From an uncultured Phycisphaerae bacterium (GTDB lineage: Bacteria; Planctomycetota; Phycisphaerae; UBA1845; Fen-1342), in the NCBI GenBank assembly GCA_937928595.1, contig CALGJV010000029.1:1-58378 (forward strand): a stretch of DNA of 58,378 nt, written 5' to 3'. Below are positions 7,860 to 16,775 of this stretch, piece after piece; position 1 is the first letter of the stretch; the number at the start of each line of letters is the position of its first letter. The notes beneath the pieces were generated by a model. The model saw only the letters and a list, made by a program, of their open reading frames with translations, did no database searches and was not told where the DNA came from. The translations under genes and the position numbers were made by a program.

Positions 7860-8862
7860 GGCCCTCGCCGACGTGAAGAAGGCCTTCGGGCCGGACGCCG
7901 TCATCCTCGGCACGCGCTTCGTGCAGCCGCCCGGACTGCGCGCCCTCGTCACGACGCCCTGGGTGGAGATCACCGCCGGACCGCCCGGCACCGCCGGCCC
8001 GGCGCCGCGCCTCCGCGGGACGCCCCCCCCGAGATCCGAACGCCCGGCCTCGCCCCCCGCCCGCGACCCCGCCGCGCCCGCCCTGCCCCAGCACCTCTAT
8101 CCGTACTACGTCCAGCTCGTGCAAAACGAGGTCGCCGAGGACCTCGCGGCCCGCCTGGTCCGCGCCGCCTCCGAGCAACTGCCCGCCGGCCGCACGCCGC
8201 CGGCCGAGGAGCTGCGCGCCGCCGTACGGGCGTGCATCGCCGGTCTGCTGCCGGCAACGCCGCCGGTGGCCGTCTCGGGCCCCCGTCGCATGGCCGTGGT
8301 CGGACCGGCCGGCGCCGGCAAGACGACGACGCTGGCCAAGCTCGCGGCCCGGCACGCGTTGCAGGACGGGCGCCGCGTAGCGCTGCTCTCGCTTGACACG
8401 CAGCGGCTGGGTGGGGCCGAGGCGCTCGGCCGCTTCGCCGAGATCATCGGCGTGCCGTTCGCGGCGGCCCAGACGATCGGCGAAGTCAAGCAGGCGCTCA
8501 AGCAGCTCGCCGACGCGGAGCTGCTGCTCGTGGACACGCCGGGCGTGGGGCTGCGCGAGACGGCGCGCTTCGCGCGCCTGGCGACGCTGCTGCGGGCGGC
8601 GCGCCCGGACGAGACGCACCTCGTGCTGCCGGCGTCCTTGGCGCCGAATGTGCTGACCCGCATGGCACAGGGCTTCGCGGCCTTGACGCCCGCGAGCCTG
8701 ATGTTGACACGGCTCGACGACGCGGTGGGTTTCGGCATCATCCTGAACGCCATCGACCGACTGAAGCTCCGCTTGTCGTACCTCACCACCGGGCAAAATG
8801 TGCCGGAGGATATCGAAGAAGCTTGCGGCGATCGCGTCGCACAGCTAGTATTACCAGCCTGA
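7816..8862 (+). CDS. flhF: Flagellar SRP-type GTPase FlhF
   Basis: The 348-residue protein has the FlhF N terminus (REALADVKKAFGPDAVILGTR). A proline-rich linker leads to an SRP54-type GTPase domain with P-loop GPAGAGKTTT (about 160-170), a LLSLDTQRLGGAEAL segment and DTPG. FlhF places the flagellum and directs early basal-body assembly with FlhG. The TTG start at 7,816 overlaps the flhA end by 44 bases; GTG at 7,828 is an alternative. The proline/arginine-rich linker is longer than usual. Confidence 0.9.
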   Translation: MKSSVQTFRARSSREALADVKKAFGPDAVILGTRFVQPPGLRALVTTPWVEITAGPPGTAGPAPRLRGTPPPRSERPASPPARDPAAPALPQHLYPYYVQLVQNEVAEDLAARLVRAASEQLPAGRTPPAEELRAAVRACIAGLLPATPPVAVSGPRRMAVVGPAGAGKTTTLAKLAARHALQDGRRVALLSLDTQRLGGAEALGRFAEIIGVPFAAAQTIGEVKQALKQLADAELLLVDTPGVGLRETARFARLATLLRAARPDETHLVLPASLAPNVLTRMAQGFAALTPASLMLTRLDDAVGFGIILNAIDRLKLRLSYLTTGQNVPEDIEEACGDRVAQLVLPA

Positions 8863-8867
8863 GCGAC

Positions 8868-9725
8868 GTGCACATCCGAGGCCGCGAAGAGATGCATCTC
8901 GACCCGGCACCAGCACGCGACGGTTGGCCGCAGCATGCGATCGGCGGGGCTCAGGTCGTCGCCGTCGTCGGCGGCAAAGGGGGCGTCGGCAAGACCAATG
9001 TCGCGCTCAATGTCGGGCTGCATCTGGCGCAGCGCGGACGCCGCGTCATCCTGCTGGATGCCGACTGCGGACTGGCCAACGCGGACATCCTGCTGAACGT
9101 CACGCCGCGCGCGGGGCTCGACGACCTGCTGGATCCGACGCGCACGGTCGAGGAGGTGCTCACGCCCGCCGCGTGCGGCCTGGCGCTCGTGTGCCGGCCG
9201 AGCCCGAGCGCCCGCCCGCTGCGGACCGCGGAATGGAGGCGCATCCTCGCGCGGCTGCGGCCCCACGGCGAAATCCTCCTCGTCGACTGCGGCGGCGGCA
9301 ATGGCGCCGAGGTTTTGACGCTGGCCCGCGCCGCCGACCTCGTGCTGGCGACGACCACCCCAGAGCCCACAGCGCTGGCCGACACGTACGCGACGCTCAA
9401 GGTCCTGTGTCAGGGCGGGTACGAGGGACGCGTCGGCTGTGTGGTGAACATGGCGGCGGACGCGGCCGAGGCGGCCGCGGTCGCGCGGCGGCTGGCCGGC
9501 GCGGCGGCCCGGTTTCTCGGACTGACGGTGACGTACCTCGGCGGGATCCGACTCGATCGCCACGTGCCGCGGGCGGTTCGGGCGCGTGTCCCGGTCGTGC
9601 TGCGGTATCCGCGCTGTCGCGCAAGTGCCTGCCTGCGCGCGATTTCGGCGCAGTTGGCTCCGGCGGCGGACGGACCGCCGCAGGCCGCCGGACTGTGGAC
9701 GCGAATGGCCGGGCTGTTCCTCTGA
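8868..9725 (+). CDS. flhG: MinD-like ATPase FlhG (YlxH)
   Basis: This ParA/MinD-family ATPase has the deviant Walker A VVGGKGGVGKTN and a following LLDADCGLANADILLN, plus the LLVDCGGG Walker B region. FlhG controls flagellar number by antagonising FlhF. The frame is open from a TTG at 8,823 inside flhF; GTG 8,868 and ATG 8,892 are alternative starts and none has a strong ribosome site, so the start is uncertain. The C terminus lacks an obvious amphipathic membrane-targeting helix but ends with a hydrophobic segment. Confidence 0.85.
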   Translation: MHIRGREEMHLDPAPARDGWPQHAIGGAQVVAVVGGKGGVGKTNVALNVGLHLAQRGRRVILLDADCGLANADILLNVTPRAGLDDLLDPTRTVEEVLTPAACGLALVCRPSPSARPLRTAEWRRILARLRPHGEILLVDCGGGNGAEVLTLARAADLVLATTTPEPTALADTYATLKVLCQGGYEGRVGCVVNMAADAAEAAAVARRLAGAAARFLGLTVTYLGGIRLDRHVPRAVRARVPVVLRYPRCRASACLRAISAQLAPAADGPPQAAGLWTRMAGLFL

Positions 9726-9780
9726 GCCCGCGTACAAGGACGCACGGAAGCGGACCGATAGGTAGACACGGACGTCGACC

Positions 9781-10068
9781 ATGGCACGCGCTATTGGCGT
9801 ACAGATCGGACTCCTGGCATTCGGCGCGGCGCTGCTGACCGGTGTGGCCGCGGGCAATTCGCCCGTGGTGGTGCTGGTGCGGGCGCTGACGGCGATGGTG
9901 CTGGGGCTGGTCGTGGGGCAGGTGACGGGGGCCGCGGCGCAGCGCGTGCTGCGGGACCACCTCCAACGCAAGAAGACCGCGATCGATCGCGAGCACGCGG
10001 AGTTGGTGCGGGCCCTGTCCGCGGCGCAGAGCGACGCAGACCCGGAGGCCCCCGCGGAGGCGCAGTAG
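9781..10068 (+). CDS. Small membrane protein in the flagellar cluster
   Basis: A 95-residue protein with two hydrophobic segments (about 8-25 and 30-52), then a charged helix and an acidic Ala/Glu-rich tail. I do not recognise the family. It lies between flhG and the sigma-28 gene, 4 bases before the latter, and has the same GC-rich codon use, so it is probably part of the flagellar operon. Confidence 0.75.
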   Translation: MARAIGVQIGLLAFGAALLTGVAAGNSPVVVLVRALTAMVLGLVVGQVTGAAAQRVLRDHLQRKKTAIDREHAELVRALSAAQSDADPEAPAEAQ

Positions 10069-10072
10069 AGCG

Positions 10073-10918
10073 ATGCAGCGACCGAGGGACACGATCAGTC
10101 GCCTGCGGCGCGTCAGCCGCGAGCAGCGGGCCCGCTCATTCCCCGACAAGGAACACCTCGACGCGGCCTGGCGCGAGTACAAGCGGTCCGGCAACGAGAC
10201 CCTGCGGAACCGGCTGATCGAGCACTACCTGTACCTGGTGCGCTACAACGCGGAACGGATCGGCGCCAAGCTGCCCGACGAAGTCGACGTGGACGACCTG
10301 ATGAGCGCGGGCATCTTCGGGCTGGTCGACGCGATCGACGCCTTCGACCTCGACCGCGGCGTGAAGTTCGAGACCTATTGCGCGCCGCGCATCCGCGGGG
10401 CGATCCTCGACGAGCTGCGCAACATGGACTGGGTGCCGCGCCTCGTGCGCCACCGCGCCCACAAGCTGGCCGATGCGACCCGCACGCTCGAAGTCGAGCT
10501 CGGCCGCGTGCCGCACGAGGACGAGCTCGCCCGCCGGCTGAACATGAGCCGCGGGCAGTTCCAGAAGCTGCTGCGTGACGCCAGCGCCGTGGCCACCGTC
10601 TCCCTCTCCCGCCGCCACGCCGACGCCGATTCCACCCGCGATCTGACCGAGCTCGACGTGCTGCCCGACGGCCGCAGCAGCGACCCCGTCCTCGAAGCCC
10701 AGAAGCAGGATCTCAAGGAGCTCGTCACGCGCGGACTGAGTCGCGCCGAGCGCCTGATCGTCGTGCTGTACTATTACGAACAGATGACCATGAAGCAGAT
10801 CGGCCAGACGCTGGACCTGTCCGAGTCCCGCGTCAGCCAGATGCACTCGGCCATTCTCGACCGGCTGCGGGGGCAGCTCCTGCTCCGGCAGCGCGAGTTC
10901 GTGGACGAGACCGGCTGA
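10073..10918 (+). CDS. fliA: RNA polymerase sigma-28 factor FliA
   Basis: The 281-residue protein carries sigma region 2 (LIEHYLYLVRYNAERIG then DDLMSAGIFGLVDAIDAFD), the region 2.4 segment FETYCAPRIRGAILDELRNM typical of FliA/WhiG, region 3, and region 4 (RLIVVLYYYEQMTMKQIGQT with ESRVSQMHS). It directs late flagellar and chemotaxis genes. It is slightly longer than the usual ~240 residues because of a basic N-terminal extension. Confidence 0.94.
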   Translation: MQRPRDTISRLRRVSREQRARSFPDKEHLDAAWREYKRSGNETLRNRLIEHYLYLVRYNAERIGAKLPDEVDVDDLMSAGIFGLVDAIDAFDLDRGVKFETYCAPRIRGAILDELRNMDWVPRLVRHRAHKLADATRTLEVELGRVPHEDELARRLNMSRGQFQKLLRDASAVATVSLSRRHADADSTRDLTELDVLPDGRSSDPVLEAQKQDLKELVTRGLSRAERLIVVLYYYEQMTMKQIGQTLDLSESRVSQMHSAILDRLRGQLLLRQREFVDETG

Positions 10919-10934
10919 GGCCGGAGCACCGGCC

Positions 10935-11228
10935 ATGTCACTCATTCCGCCCAACTGGCTGGGGTCGATCCTCCAGACTTCCGGCGCGGAACGCCGCGCC
11001 GCCGAGCGCCGCGCACAGGACGCCGCCGCGGCAGCCGAGCGCGTGCCGGGCTTCGCCGAGAGCCTTCAGAACGTCATCGAGGAAACCGATCGCGACAGCC
11101 AGGTGTACTCCGACGCGGAGGGTTCCGGCAGCCAGGGCCGACCGTCGGAAGGCCCGCCGGATGAGGCGCCTCCGGCCGACGCCGCTCCCGACGATCCGGC
11201 GGCCGGCGGGCTGGACGTGCAGGCGTAG
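10935..11228 (+). CDS. Small hydrophilic protein downstream of fliA
   Basis: A 97-residue protein of unknown family. Residues 1-15 are conserved-looking (MSLIPPNWLGSILQ), followed by an Arg/Ala-rich helix and a long acidic, Pro/Ala-rich disordered tail. GC-rich codon use and its position 16 bases after fliA support it being real and co-transcribed. Confidence 0.65.
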   Translation: MSLIPPNWLGSILQTSGAERRAAERRAQDAAAAAERVPGFAESLQNVIEETDRDSQVYSDAEGSGSQGRPSEGPPDEAPPADAAPDDPAAGGLDVQA

Positions 11229-11606
11229 CCGCGGGCGTGAGGGCGGGGAGCGCGAGTGTCGGGGTGGGGAACGCGGCCGTCGCGCCCGCGAAGGGGAATG
11301 CTGAAGTGGGAAGTGGGAAAAAGGGAAGAGCGGCGCGGGTGCCGTGCTCACGTTCGCGCGTTCACACCTTCTCACGCCGGCGCAGCGACTGCTTGCGTGC
11401 CACTGCTCTTGAGCAGTGCTCTGCGGCGGCGCGGCGAACCGGGCGGGTCGGCCGGAGCGCTCGCGGGCGCTTCGCGTTCAGACTCGGCCGGGGCCCGCCT
11501 TTTGTTCCCTTGTCGCGTTGTCACCTCGTTACCTTACCGTGCCCCGCGGTCCCGCTCCGCACCGGGCAGACGCCTTCGCGACCAGGTCCCCGTGGCGCTC
11601 GCCTCC
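11229..11606. other. Intergenic region between convergent genes
   Basis: No supported gene is present between the flagellar cluster (plus strand) and ruvB (minus strand). It holds the perfect 18-bp palindromic hairpin at 11,401-11,418 and otherwise GC-rich DNA with poor coding signals. Confidence 0.6.
11401..11418. terminator. Palindromic hairpin between convergent genes
   Basis: CACTGCTC and GAGCAGTG form a perfect 8-bp inverted repeat around two bases. No U-tract follows. Its place between two convergent operons suggests a bidirectional terminator or a dispersed repeat. Confidence 0.4.
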
Positions 11607-12635
11607 TCAGCCGAACAGCCCCGGCGCTTCCGGTGCCGCGGCCGGCACCGGCAGCCCCAGGTGCTCGTACGCCGCCGGACGCGCGACGCGCCCGCGCGGC
11701 GTGCGGATCACGAACCCGATCTGGAGCAGATAGGGTTCGACGACATCCTCGAGCGTGTCGCGCTCATGGCCCATCGTGGCGGCGATCGCCTCGATGCCCG
11801 CCGGCCCGCCGTCGTAATGCTGAATGAGCGCGTGCAGGTAGGCTCGATCGAGATTGTCGAGCCCCAGCCGGTCGATCTGGAGAATGTCGAGCGCCGCATC
11901 GACGATCGCCGGCGTCAGCCGCCCGTCGCCGCGCACGTCGGCGTAGTCCCGTACGCGCCGCAGCAGGCGGTTCACGATCCGCGGCGTCCCCCGCGAGCGC
12001 CCCGCCAGCCGTCGCAGCGCCGCTTCGTCCGCGGGCACTTTCAGCAGTCCCGCGCTGCGCCGCACGATCTGGACGAGCTCGTCTTCGGCGTAGTACTGGA
12101 GGTGAAACAGCAACCCGAACCGGTCGCGCAGCGGCGCCGACAGCAGCCCTGACCGCGTGGTGGCTCCCACCAGCGTGAAGCGCTTCAGCGAGAAATTCAC
12201 CGTCCGCCCGCCGATCCCGCTTTCCGTCGTGTAGTCCACGCGGAAGTCCTCGAGCGCGGGGTACAGGAACTCCTCGACCACCTTCGCCAGCCGGTGAATC
12301 TCGTCGATGAACAGCACGTCGCCCGTGTCGAGTTGCGTCAGCAGCATCATCAGGTCGCCCTGGCGCGCGATCGCCGGGCCGCTCGTCACGCGGATGTTCG
12401 CCCCCAGCTCGTTCGCGATGATGTGCGCCAGCGTGGTCTTCCCCAGTCCCGGCGGCCCGTCCAGCAGCACGTGATCCAGCGGTTCCCGCCGTCCGCGTGC
12501 CGCATCCAGCGCGATCCGGAGCTGCTCGCGCACCACCGCCTGCCCCACGCACTCGTCCAGCCGCTGCGGCCGCAACGACGTCAGAAAGCGCTCTTCGTCC
12601 GGCCCCGGCTGTGAGAACACCCGTTCGATCGCCAT
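11607..12635 (-). CDS. ruvB: Holliday junction branch-migration helicase RuvB
   Basis: The 342-residue AAA+ protein carries Walker A GPPGLGKTT, Walker B DEIH, the RuvB-specific GATTRSGLLSAPLRDRFG sensor/arginine-finger segment and a C-terminal winged helix (GPAGIEAIAATMGHERDTLE). RuvB rings drive branch migration on RuvA-bound junctions. The ATG at 12,635 gives the usual length. The same frame stays open another 900 bases upstream but with low-complexity non-family sequence. No ruvA or ruvC is adjacent. A 15-bp hairpin lies 17 bases upstream of the start and no clear ribosome site is seen. Confidence 0.97.
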   Translation of the reverse strand: MAIERVFSQPGPDEERFLTSLRPQRLDECVGQAVVREQLRIALDAARGRREPLDHVLLDGPPGLGKTTLAHIIANELGANIRVTSGPAIARQGDLMMLLTQLDTGDVLFIDEIHRLAKVVEEFLYPALEDFRVDYTTESGIGGRTVNFSLKRFTLVGATTRSGLLSAPLRDRFGLLFHLQYYAEDELVQIVRRSAGLLKVPADEAALRRLAGRSRGTPRIVNRLLRRVRDYADVRGDGRLTPAIVDAALDILQIDRLGLDNLDRAYLHALIQHYDGGPAGIEAIAATMGHERDTLEDVVEPYLLQIGFVIRTPRGRVARPAAYEHLGLPVPAAAPEAPGLFG

Positions 12636-12651
12636 GCGGCGCAGTGTACCC

Positions 12652-12689
12652 GGCCCGGCGTCGCGGTGGCACCGCCGCGACGCCGGGCC
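12652..12689 (-). promoter_or_regulatory. Strong hairpin in front of ruvB
   Basis: A perfect 15-bp GC-rich stem (12,652-12,666 with 12,675-12,689) closes an 8-base loop. It ends 17 bases before the ruvB ATG, so it would sit in the leader RNA. It could be a terminator for transcription from further upstream or a structure affecting ruvB expression. Confidence 0.5.
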
Positions 12690-13223
12690 GCCGTTGACGG
12701 CGCGAACTGCGGGATCGGCGCTCGTGCCGGCGGTCAGGCATCGCGCTCGCCATGCGTCGGGGGCGATGCGGCGGGGCCGGGGATGGCACGGGGTCACGGA
12801 CGCCCGGGGGCCGAGAATCGCTGCGGGCAGCGGAATTTGACGCGCTCCCGTTCCGTTTGGAACACTGAACCATGGCACTGAAACCCGTCCGGCGCCGGAC
12901 CGGCGCAGCTGTGCGACTCCGCCTTCCACGGGGCGGGGGCCGGTCGCGGCGCCTCTCGGCCGATCGGCCGCGGTGGGGCGCTGCGCCCGACTCCGGTCGG
13001 CGGACGGAGGAGCAACGCCTGTCGCCGCGTCGCCGGACACGCCCGAACAGCGCGGGCGCGGCCGGCTCCGAGCCCGGTGCGGTGGCGGGCGCCCCGCGCG
13101 TGGACCGGTCCTTCGGCGAGACCGGCCCACGGCCGGCGCCCGAGCGGCTCGGAGTGCTCCGCGGCGCGGCGCAGGCGCGGGGGCTGCGCCGTCTTCCCGA
13201 GCGCGCTCACGGGGGTAACCGTC

Positions 13224-13254
13224 AAGGCGCCACAAGAGCACCGAGGACGCGGAG
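13224..13254. repeat. Dispersed intergenic repeat, copy 1
   Basis: The block GGCGCCACAAGAGCACCGAG followed by GACGCGGAGAA matches the block at 15,266-15,294 with a 2-base insertion and two substitutions. The two copies flank the formiminotransferase gene, and similar purine-rich blocks are common between planctomycete genes. Confidence 0.55.
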
Positions 13255-13372
13255 AAAACGCGGAAAAGCCGCGAGCGAGTCCAGAGAGCGTGAGCGCAAG
13301 CCGCGCCATCCGTGCGCGAAGTGCCGCCGGGCGCGAGCGCCGGGCCGACCGCGGCCCGCAGTTCCGCACCCG

Positions 13373-15067
13373 CTACTTCATCTTCCCCGCAACCACCGCC
13401 AGGATCGCCCGTTCGCGCTCCTCGGCCTGCCGCTCCAGCTCCGCGCCGCGCGCCAGCAGCTCCGCGACCAGCGCCTTGTCCTCCAACCCCCCGCAGTTGA
13501 TCCGCACGTTCAGATACGCCCCGCGCACCGCCGCCCGCGCACACAACGCCCCGACGCCCGCGTCCGACACCGAATTCGGGTTGCCGATCTCGGCCATGGC
13601 CGCGATGACGTCCATGGACGCCAGCGCCGCCTCCATCACCCGCAGCGGCACCGCGCTCGCCTCCCGCGTGGCCGCCTGCATCGCCGCCTGCCGCGCCGCC
13701 TTCTCGGCCGGCGTTCCCTTCGGCAGCCCCAGCGCATCCATCAGGCGGTTGAACGCGGCCGTGTCTTCATCGATCAGCCGCAGCAGCTCGACGTAGTGCG
13801 CCTTGCCGCGCTCGGCCCAGCTCGAGAACTCCTCCCACCGGTCGTCCCAGCCACGTTTGTGCGACGACAGGTTTGCCACCATCGTCGCCAGCGCCGCGCC
13901 GAGCGCGCCGAGCGTCGCCGCCACGCTGCCCCCGCCCGGCGCGGGCGATTCCGACGCCGTCTCCTCCACGAAATCCGCGACCGTCCGATCGACCAGCCGC
14001 CGCCGGCCCTTGCCCCCGGCCCGGGCCGCGATCGCGTATTCGATCACCTTCTCCTCGGGCTTGAAGGGGTACAGGTCGTTCAGCCCGAGCGACTTCACGG
14101 CGATCTTGATCAGCTCCGCGTCCGACACACCCACCGAGCGCTGCTGCTTCCGCAGAAAGTACCGCCCGGCCTCCAGCAGCGCCCGCAGCGGCAGCAGCCC
14201 CACCAGCTCCGAGCCCGTGACCCGGACGCCCCGCGCCGCGGCCGCCCGGCAGCACTCGTCGAACGCCACGTGCAGCGGCGTGACGCTCAGGTTCGTCAGG
14301 TTGATCGACACCTGCGCGATGCCGTACTCCTCGATGTACCACCCGATGGCCTTCACGCACTTCAACGTGCCCGGCACCCACACCGGCTGCCCCTGCGCAT
14401 CGCGCACGATCTCCCCCGTCACCGGGTCGCGCTTTTCGCGACCCTTCTCGCGAATGTCGAACGCAATCGCATTCGCCCGCCGCGTGGACGTCGTGTTCAG
14501 GTTCACGTTGTACGCCACGAGAAAATCCCGCGCGCCCACCGCCGTCGCCCCGCTGCGCGCGTTGAACTCCGCCGGCCCGTAGTCCGGGTGGTGCTCCGTC
14601 TGCCGCAGACGCTCCGCCAGCCCCTCGTACTCGCCGGACCGCACGTCCGCCAGGTTCCGCCGCTCCGGCCGCGTGGCCGCGTGCTCGTAGCAGTAGATCG
14701 TCAGCCCCACCTCGTCGGCCAGCCGGCGGGCCAGCCGGTGCGCCCACTGCGCCGTCTCCTCCATCGTGATGTCGGCCACCGGCACGAGCGGGCAAACGTC
14801 CAGCGCGCCGAAACGCGGGTGGGCGCCCTTGTGCTGCCGCATATCAATCAACTCGACCGCCTTCCGCGCCCCGCGCACGGCCGCCTCGAGCACCGGCTCC
14901 GGCGGGCCGACGAACGTCACGACCGTGCGGTTCGTGGCCCGGCCGGGATCGACATCGAGCAGCCAGACGCCCTCGACGGACTCGATCGCGTCGGTGATCT
15001 GCTTGATGACGGCCGGATCGCGCCCCTCACTGAAATTCGGCACGCACTCGATGAGCGGCTGGCCCAT
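13373..15067 (-). CDS. ftcD: Glutamate formimidoyltransferase / formimidoyl-THF cyclodeaminase
   Basis: The 564-residue fusion has an N-terminal formiminotransferase domain (about 1-320, starting LIECVPNFSEGRD) and a C-terminal cyclodeaminase domain (about 365-555, with APGGGSVAATLGALGAALA). It moves the formimino group of formiminoglutamate to tetrahydrofolate and then releases ammonia to give 5,10-methenyl-THF, linking histidine breakdown to one-carbon metabolism. Start ATG at 15,067 follows a GAGG motif and gives the family N terminus. No hut genes are adjacent. Confidence 0.95.
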   Translation of the reverse strand: MGQPLIECVPNFSEGRDPAVIKQITDAIESVEGVWLLDVDPGRATNRTVVTFVGPPEPVLEAAVRGARKAVELIDMRQHKGAHPRFGALDVCPLVPVADITMEETAQWAHRLARRLADEVGLTIYCYEHAATRPERRNLADVRSGEYEGLAERLRQTEHHPDYGPAEFNARSGATAVGARDFLVAYNVNLNTTSTRRANAIAFDIREKGREKRDPVTGEIVRDAQGQPVWVPGTLKCVKAIGWYIEEYGIAQVSINLTNLSVTPLHVAFDECCRAAAARGVRVTGSELVGLLPLRALLEAGRYFLRKQQRSVGVSDAELIKIAVKSLGLNDLYPFKPEEKVIEYAIAARAGGKGRRRLVDRTVADFVEETASESPAPGGGSVAATLGALGAALATMVANLSSHKRGWDDRWEEFSSWAERGKAHYVELLRLIDEDTAAFNRLMDALGLPKGTPAEKAARQAAMQAATREASAVPLRVMEAALASMDVIAAMAEIGNPNSVSDAGVGALCARAAVRGAYLNVRINCGGLEDKALVAELLARGAELERQAEERERAILAVVAGKMK

Positions 15068-15265
15068 GTCTCTGCCTCGCGGGTCACACGGCGGACAAGA
15101 CGAACCGGGCCACCGCCGACGGAAAGCGGCCGCGCCCGTCAACGGCCCGCCATCTTAGGGCCACACCGGTCACGGTGAAAAGCGCGCGCCCGCTCGGCGC
15201 GGCCCTCAGTCAAAGCCGCGCCAGGGCAACTGCGCCCGAGCAAAAAGGGACGGAACAACCGCAGA

Positions 15266-15294
15266 GGCGCCAAGAGCGCCGAGGACGCAGAGAA
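15266..15294. repeat. Dispersed intergenic repeat, copy 2
   Basis: GGCGCCAAGAGCGCCGAGGA followed by CGCAGAGAA parallels copy 1 at 13,224-13,254. The internal pattern suggests a ~10-11 base purine-rich periodicity. Confidence 0.55.
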
Positions 15295-15542
15295 GACCAA
15301 GCGTTACTCGCGCGCTCCGCACGAGTGCCGAAACAGAAGAGAACGCGAGATCCAGAGAGCAAAGGTCTTGGAGAGCACGGGCACATCATCCGAACGCGAA
15401 GCGTCAGCACGCGCAAACGCTGAGGGGCGTGTCAGTTGTCTCCCTCTGCCGTCATTCCAATCGCAGCGACGAATCTCCCCGGTGCCCACCAGCCACCCGA
15501 ACGCGCATGCCGGCCGCCATCTGAAAGCCGACCGCCGTCCGA

Positions 15543-15564
15543 GCCCCGGCTGCCAAACCGGGGC
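15543..15564. repeat. GC-rich dispersed hairpin, copy A
   Basis: GCCCCGG and CCGGGGC pair over 7 bp around an 8-base loop, preceded by GTCCGA. The same GTCCGA-prefixed hairpin with a GCAA loop recurs at 50,929-50,950, so this looks like a dispersed terminator or repeat family. Confidence 0.45.
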
Positions 15565-15770
15565 CCACCCCGCCGACCGCCCATAGCCGACTGAACCAGG
15601 AGCTTGCGCTCCCGGCTCCGGTGCCGCAGGCCGCGAGGAGCCCCCGCGTTTATCGCGTCGGTCCTATCTCCGCCCTGAAGGCACGCGACGGAAGGCTGTC
15701 GAGGTGCGCCCGTTGAGTGCCAGCCACCGCAAACGCCCAGCGCGGCCCGTCGCGCACGCTCGCCGCACCA

Positions 15771-16457
15771 TCACGCCCAGCGCGGCCGCCGGCACACCAG
15801 CGCCATTGCCAAGAGCAACACGGTGGCCGGCTCCGGCACGCAGATCGTGTCGATCACCACCTGGTCGAGGTACAGCCGCCCGCCCTCCTCGCTCGGCAGC
15901 AGCCGCACGTACTCCTGCGGCGGGTTCGGCTCGATGCGCACCCGCCAGCGCGTGTAGAAGAATCCATCCTCCAGCGGGATCTCGTTCACGACCGCGATCT
16001 CGATCAACGTCGTGTGCGGATCCGTGGTGGTCACCTCGAGCAGCGGCGCCACGCCGTCCGCGTCCGGCCCGCCCGGCAGCCACGTCACCTGGATGTACAT
16101 CTCCTTGTACGGCCGCGCGACGGGCGCATTGGGATTCCAAAACTCCATGTCGAACGCCGGCACTGCGATCCCCGGACGAATCCCGATCGCCGGAAGCCAC
16201 TCGCTGCCGACTCCGCCGTTGTAGGGGTAGTTCGGGTCGTAGCCCGCGGGCTGTCCGCCAAACGGATTGCTCAACTGCTCCGGAAAGTACAGCCCGCCGG
16301 GACGCACATCGCCGGTCGGCACCGGCGCCGCGCGGAAGTCGTACTCGGCGAACAGCGCCGCCGGCTCCTGCCGATCCCACGGCGGCGGGATGCGGTCGTC
16401 CGCCCAACCAAGCCCCACGCAAGACAACACGACCGCCAGAGCAAGGTGACGCAACAT
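15771..16457 (-). CDS. Exported PEP-CTERM protein of unknown function
   Basis: This 228-residue protein has a signal peptide (MLRHLALAVVLSCVGLGWA), a central region rich in Asp/Pro/Gly of unknown fold, and a C-terminal sorting signal. That signal is VPEPATVLLLAMALV followed by CRRPR: a PEP motif, short hydrophobic helix and basic tail. Such proteins are processed by an exosortase and placed at the cell surface; no exosortase gene is in this window. GGAGGAGG precedes the ATG. Divergent from the exonuclease gene. Confidence 0.85.
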   Translation of the reverse strand: MLRHLALAVVLSCVGLGWADDRIPPPWDRQEPAALFAEYDFRAAPVPTGDVRPGGLYFPEQLSNPFGGQPAGYDPNYPYNGGVGSEWLPAIGIRPGIAVPAFDMEFWNPNAPVARPYKEMYIQVTWLPGGPDADGVAPLLEVTTTDPHTTLIEIAVVNEIPLEDGFFYTRWRVRIEPNPPQEYVRLLPSEEGGRLYLDQVVIDTICVPEPATVLLLAMALVCRRPRWA

Positions 16458-16775
16458 GAACTCCTCCTCCAAATCATCGCGGCCGCCCGCCGCGACCGAC
16501 GGGTCCGCTGCATCGGAACGCCCGACCGTTCCTCCACGGCGGGCCACCTGCCCGAACGGGTGTAGCCTACGCCCCGTCCCCCGAAATGCGAGTGAAATAA
16601 CGGTGAAAAAACCGTCCGGGCCCCAACCGTGCGCGGTTTTCTGCGAGCTTCGGAACCCCACGCACGCCGGGGGCCGGGCCCCAAACGCCCCGCCGTTGTC
16701 CCCCGTCTCCCGCGCCCCGCAGCCGCGCACCCCGCGGTTCGCCTTTCGCTTTCCGCGCGTCTAGGCTTTCGCAAC
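16458..16775. other. Divergent intergenic region
   Basis: 318 bases between two divergent genes, expected to hold both promoters. Apart from the ribosome site of the PEP-CTERM gene I see no clear -35/-10 pair or operator. Confidence 0.4.

Larger units (their letters stand above)
12636..13372. other. 737-base stretch without a supported gene
   Basis: It lies between ruvB and the formiminotransferase gene, both on the minus strand. It holds the hairpin at 12,652-12,689 and one copy of a dispersed repeat (13,224-13,254). Several open frames cross it, but all are Arg/Pro/Ala-rich products of GC bias and match no family I know. Confidence 0.6.
15068..15770. other. 703-base intergenic region with repeats
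   Basis: It separates ftcD (reading away) from a PEP-CTERM gene whose stop is at 15,771, so no gene start is expected here apart from ftcD's promoter. It contains the dispersed repeat copy 2, the hairpin at 15,543-15,564 and a small hairpin GGAGC-TTGC-GCTCC at 15,599-15,612. No convincing coding frame is seen. Confidence 0.55.

Noticed and set aside
11237-11827. Open frames on the plus strand between the flagellar cluster and ruvB
   Set aside because: Composition is Arg/Pro/Ser-rich without family resemblance, ribosome sites are poor, and the frames run over the 3' end of ruvB.
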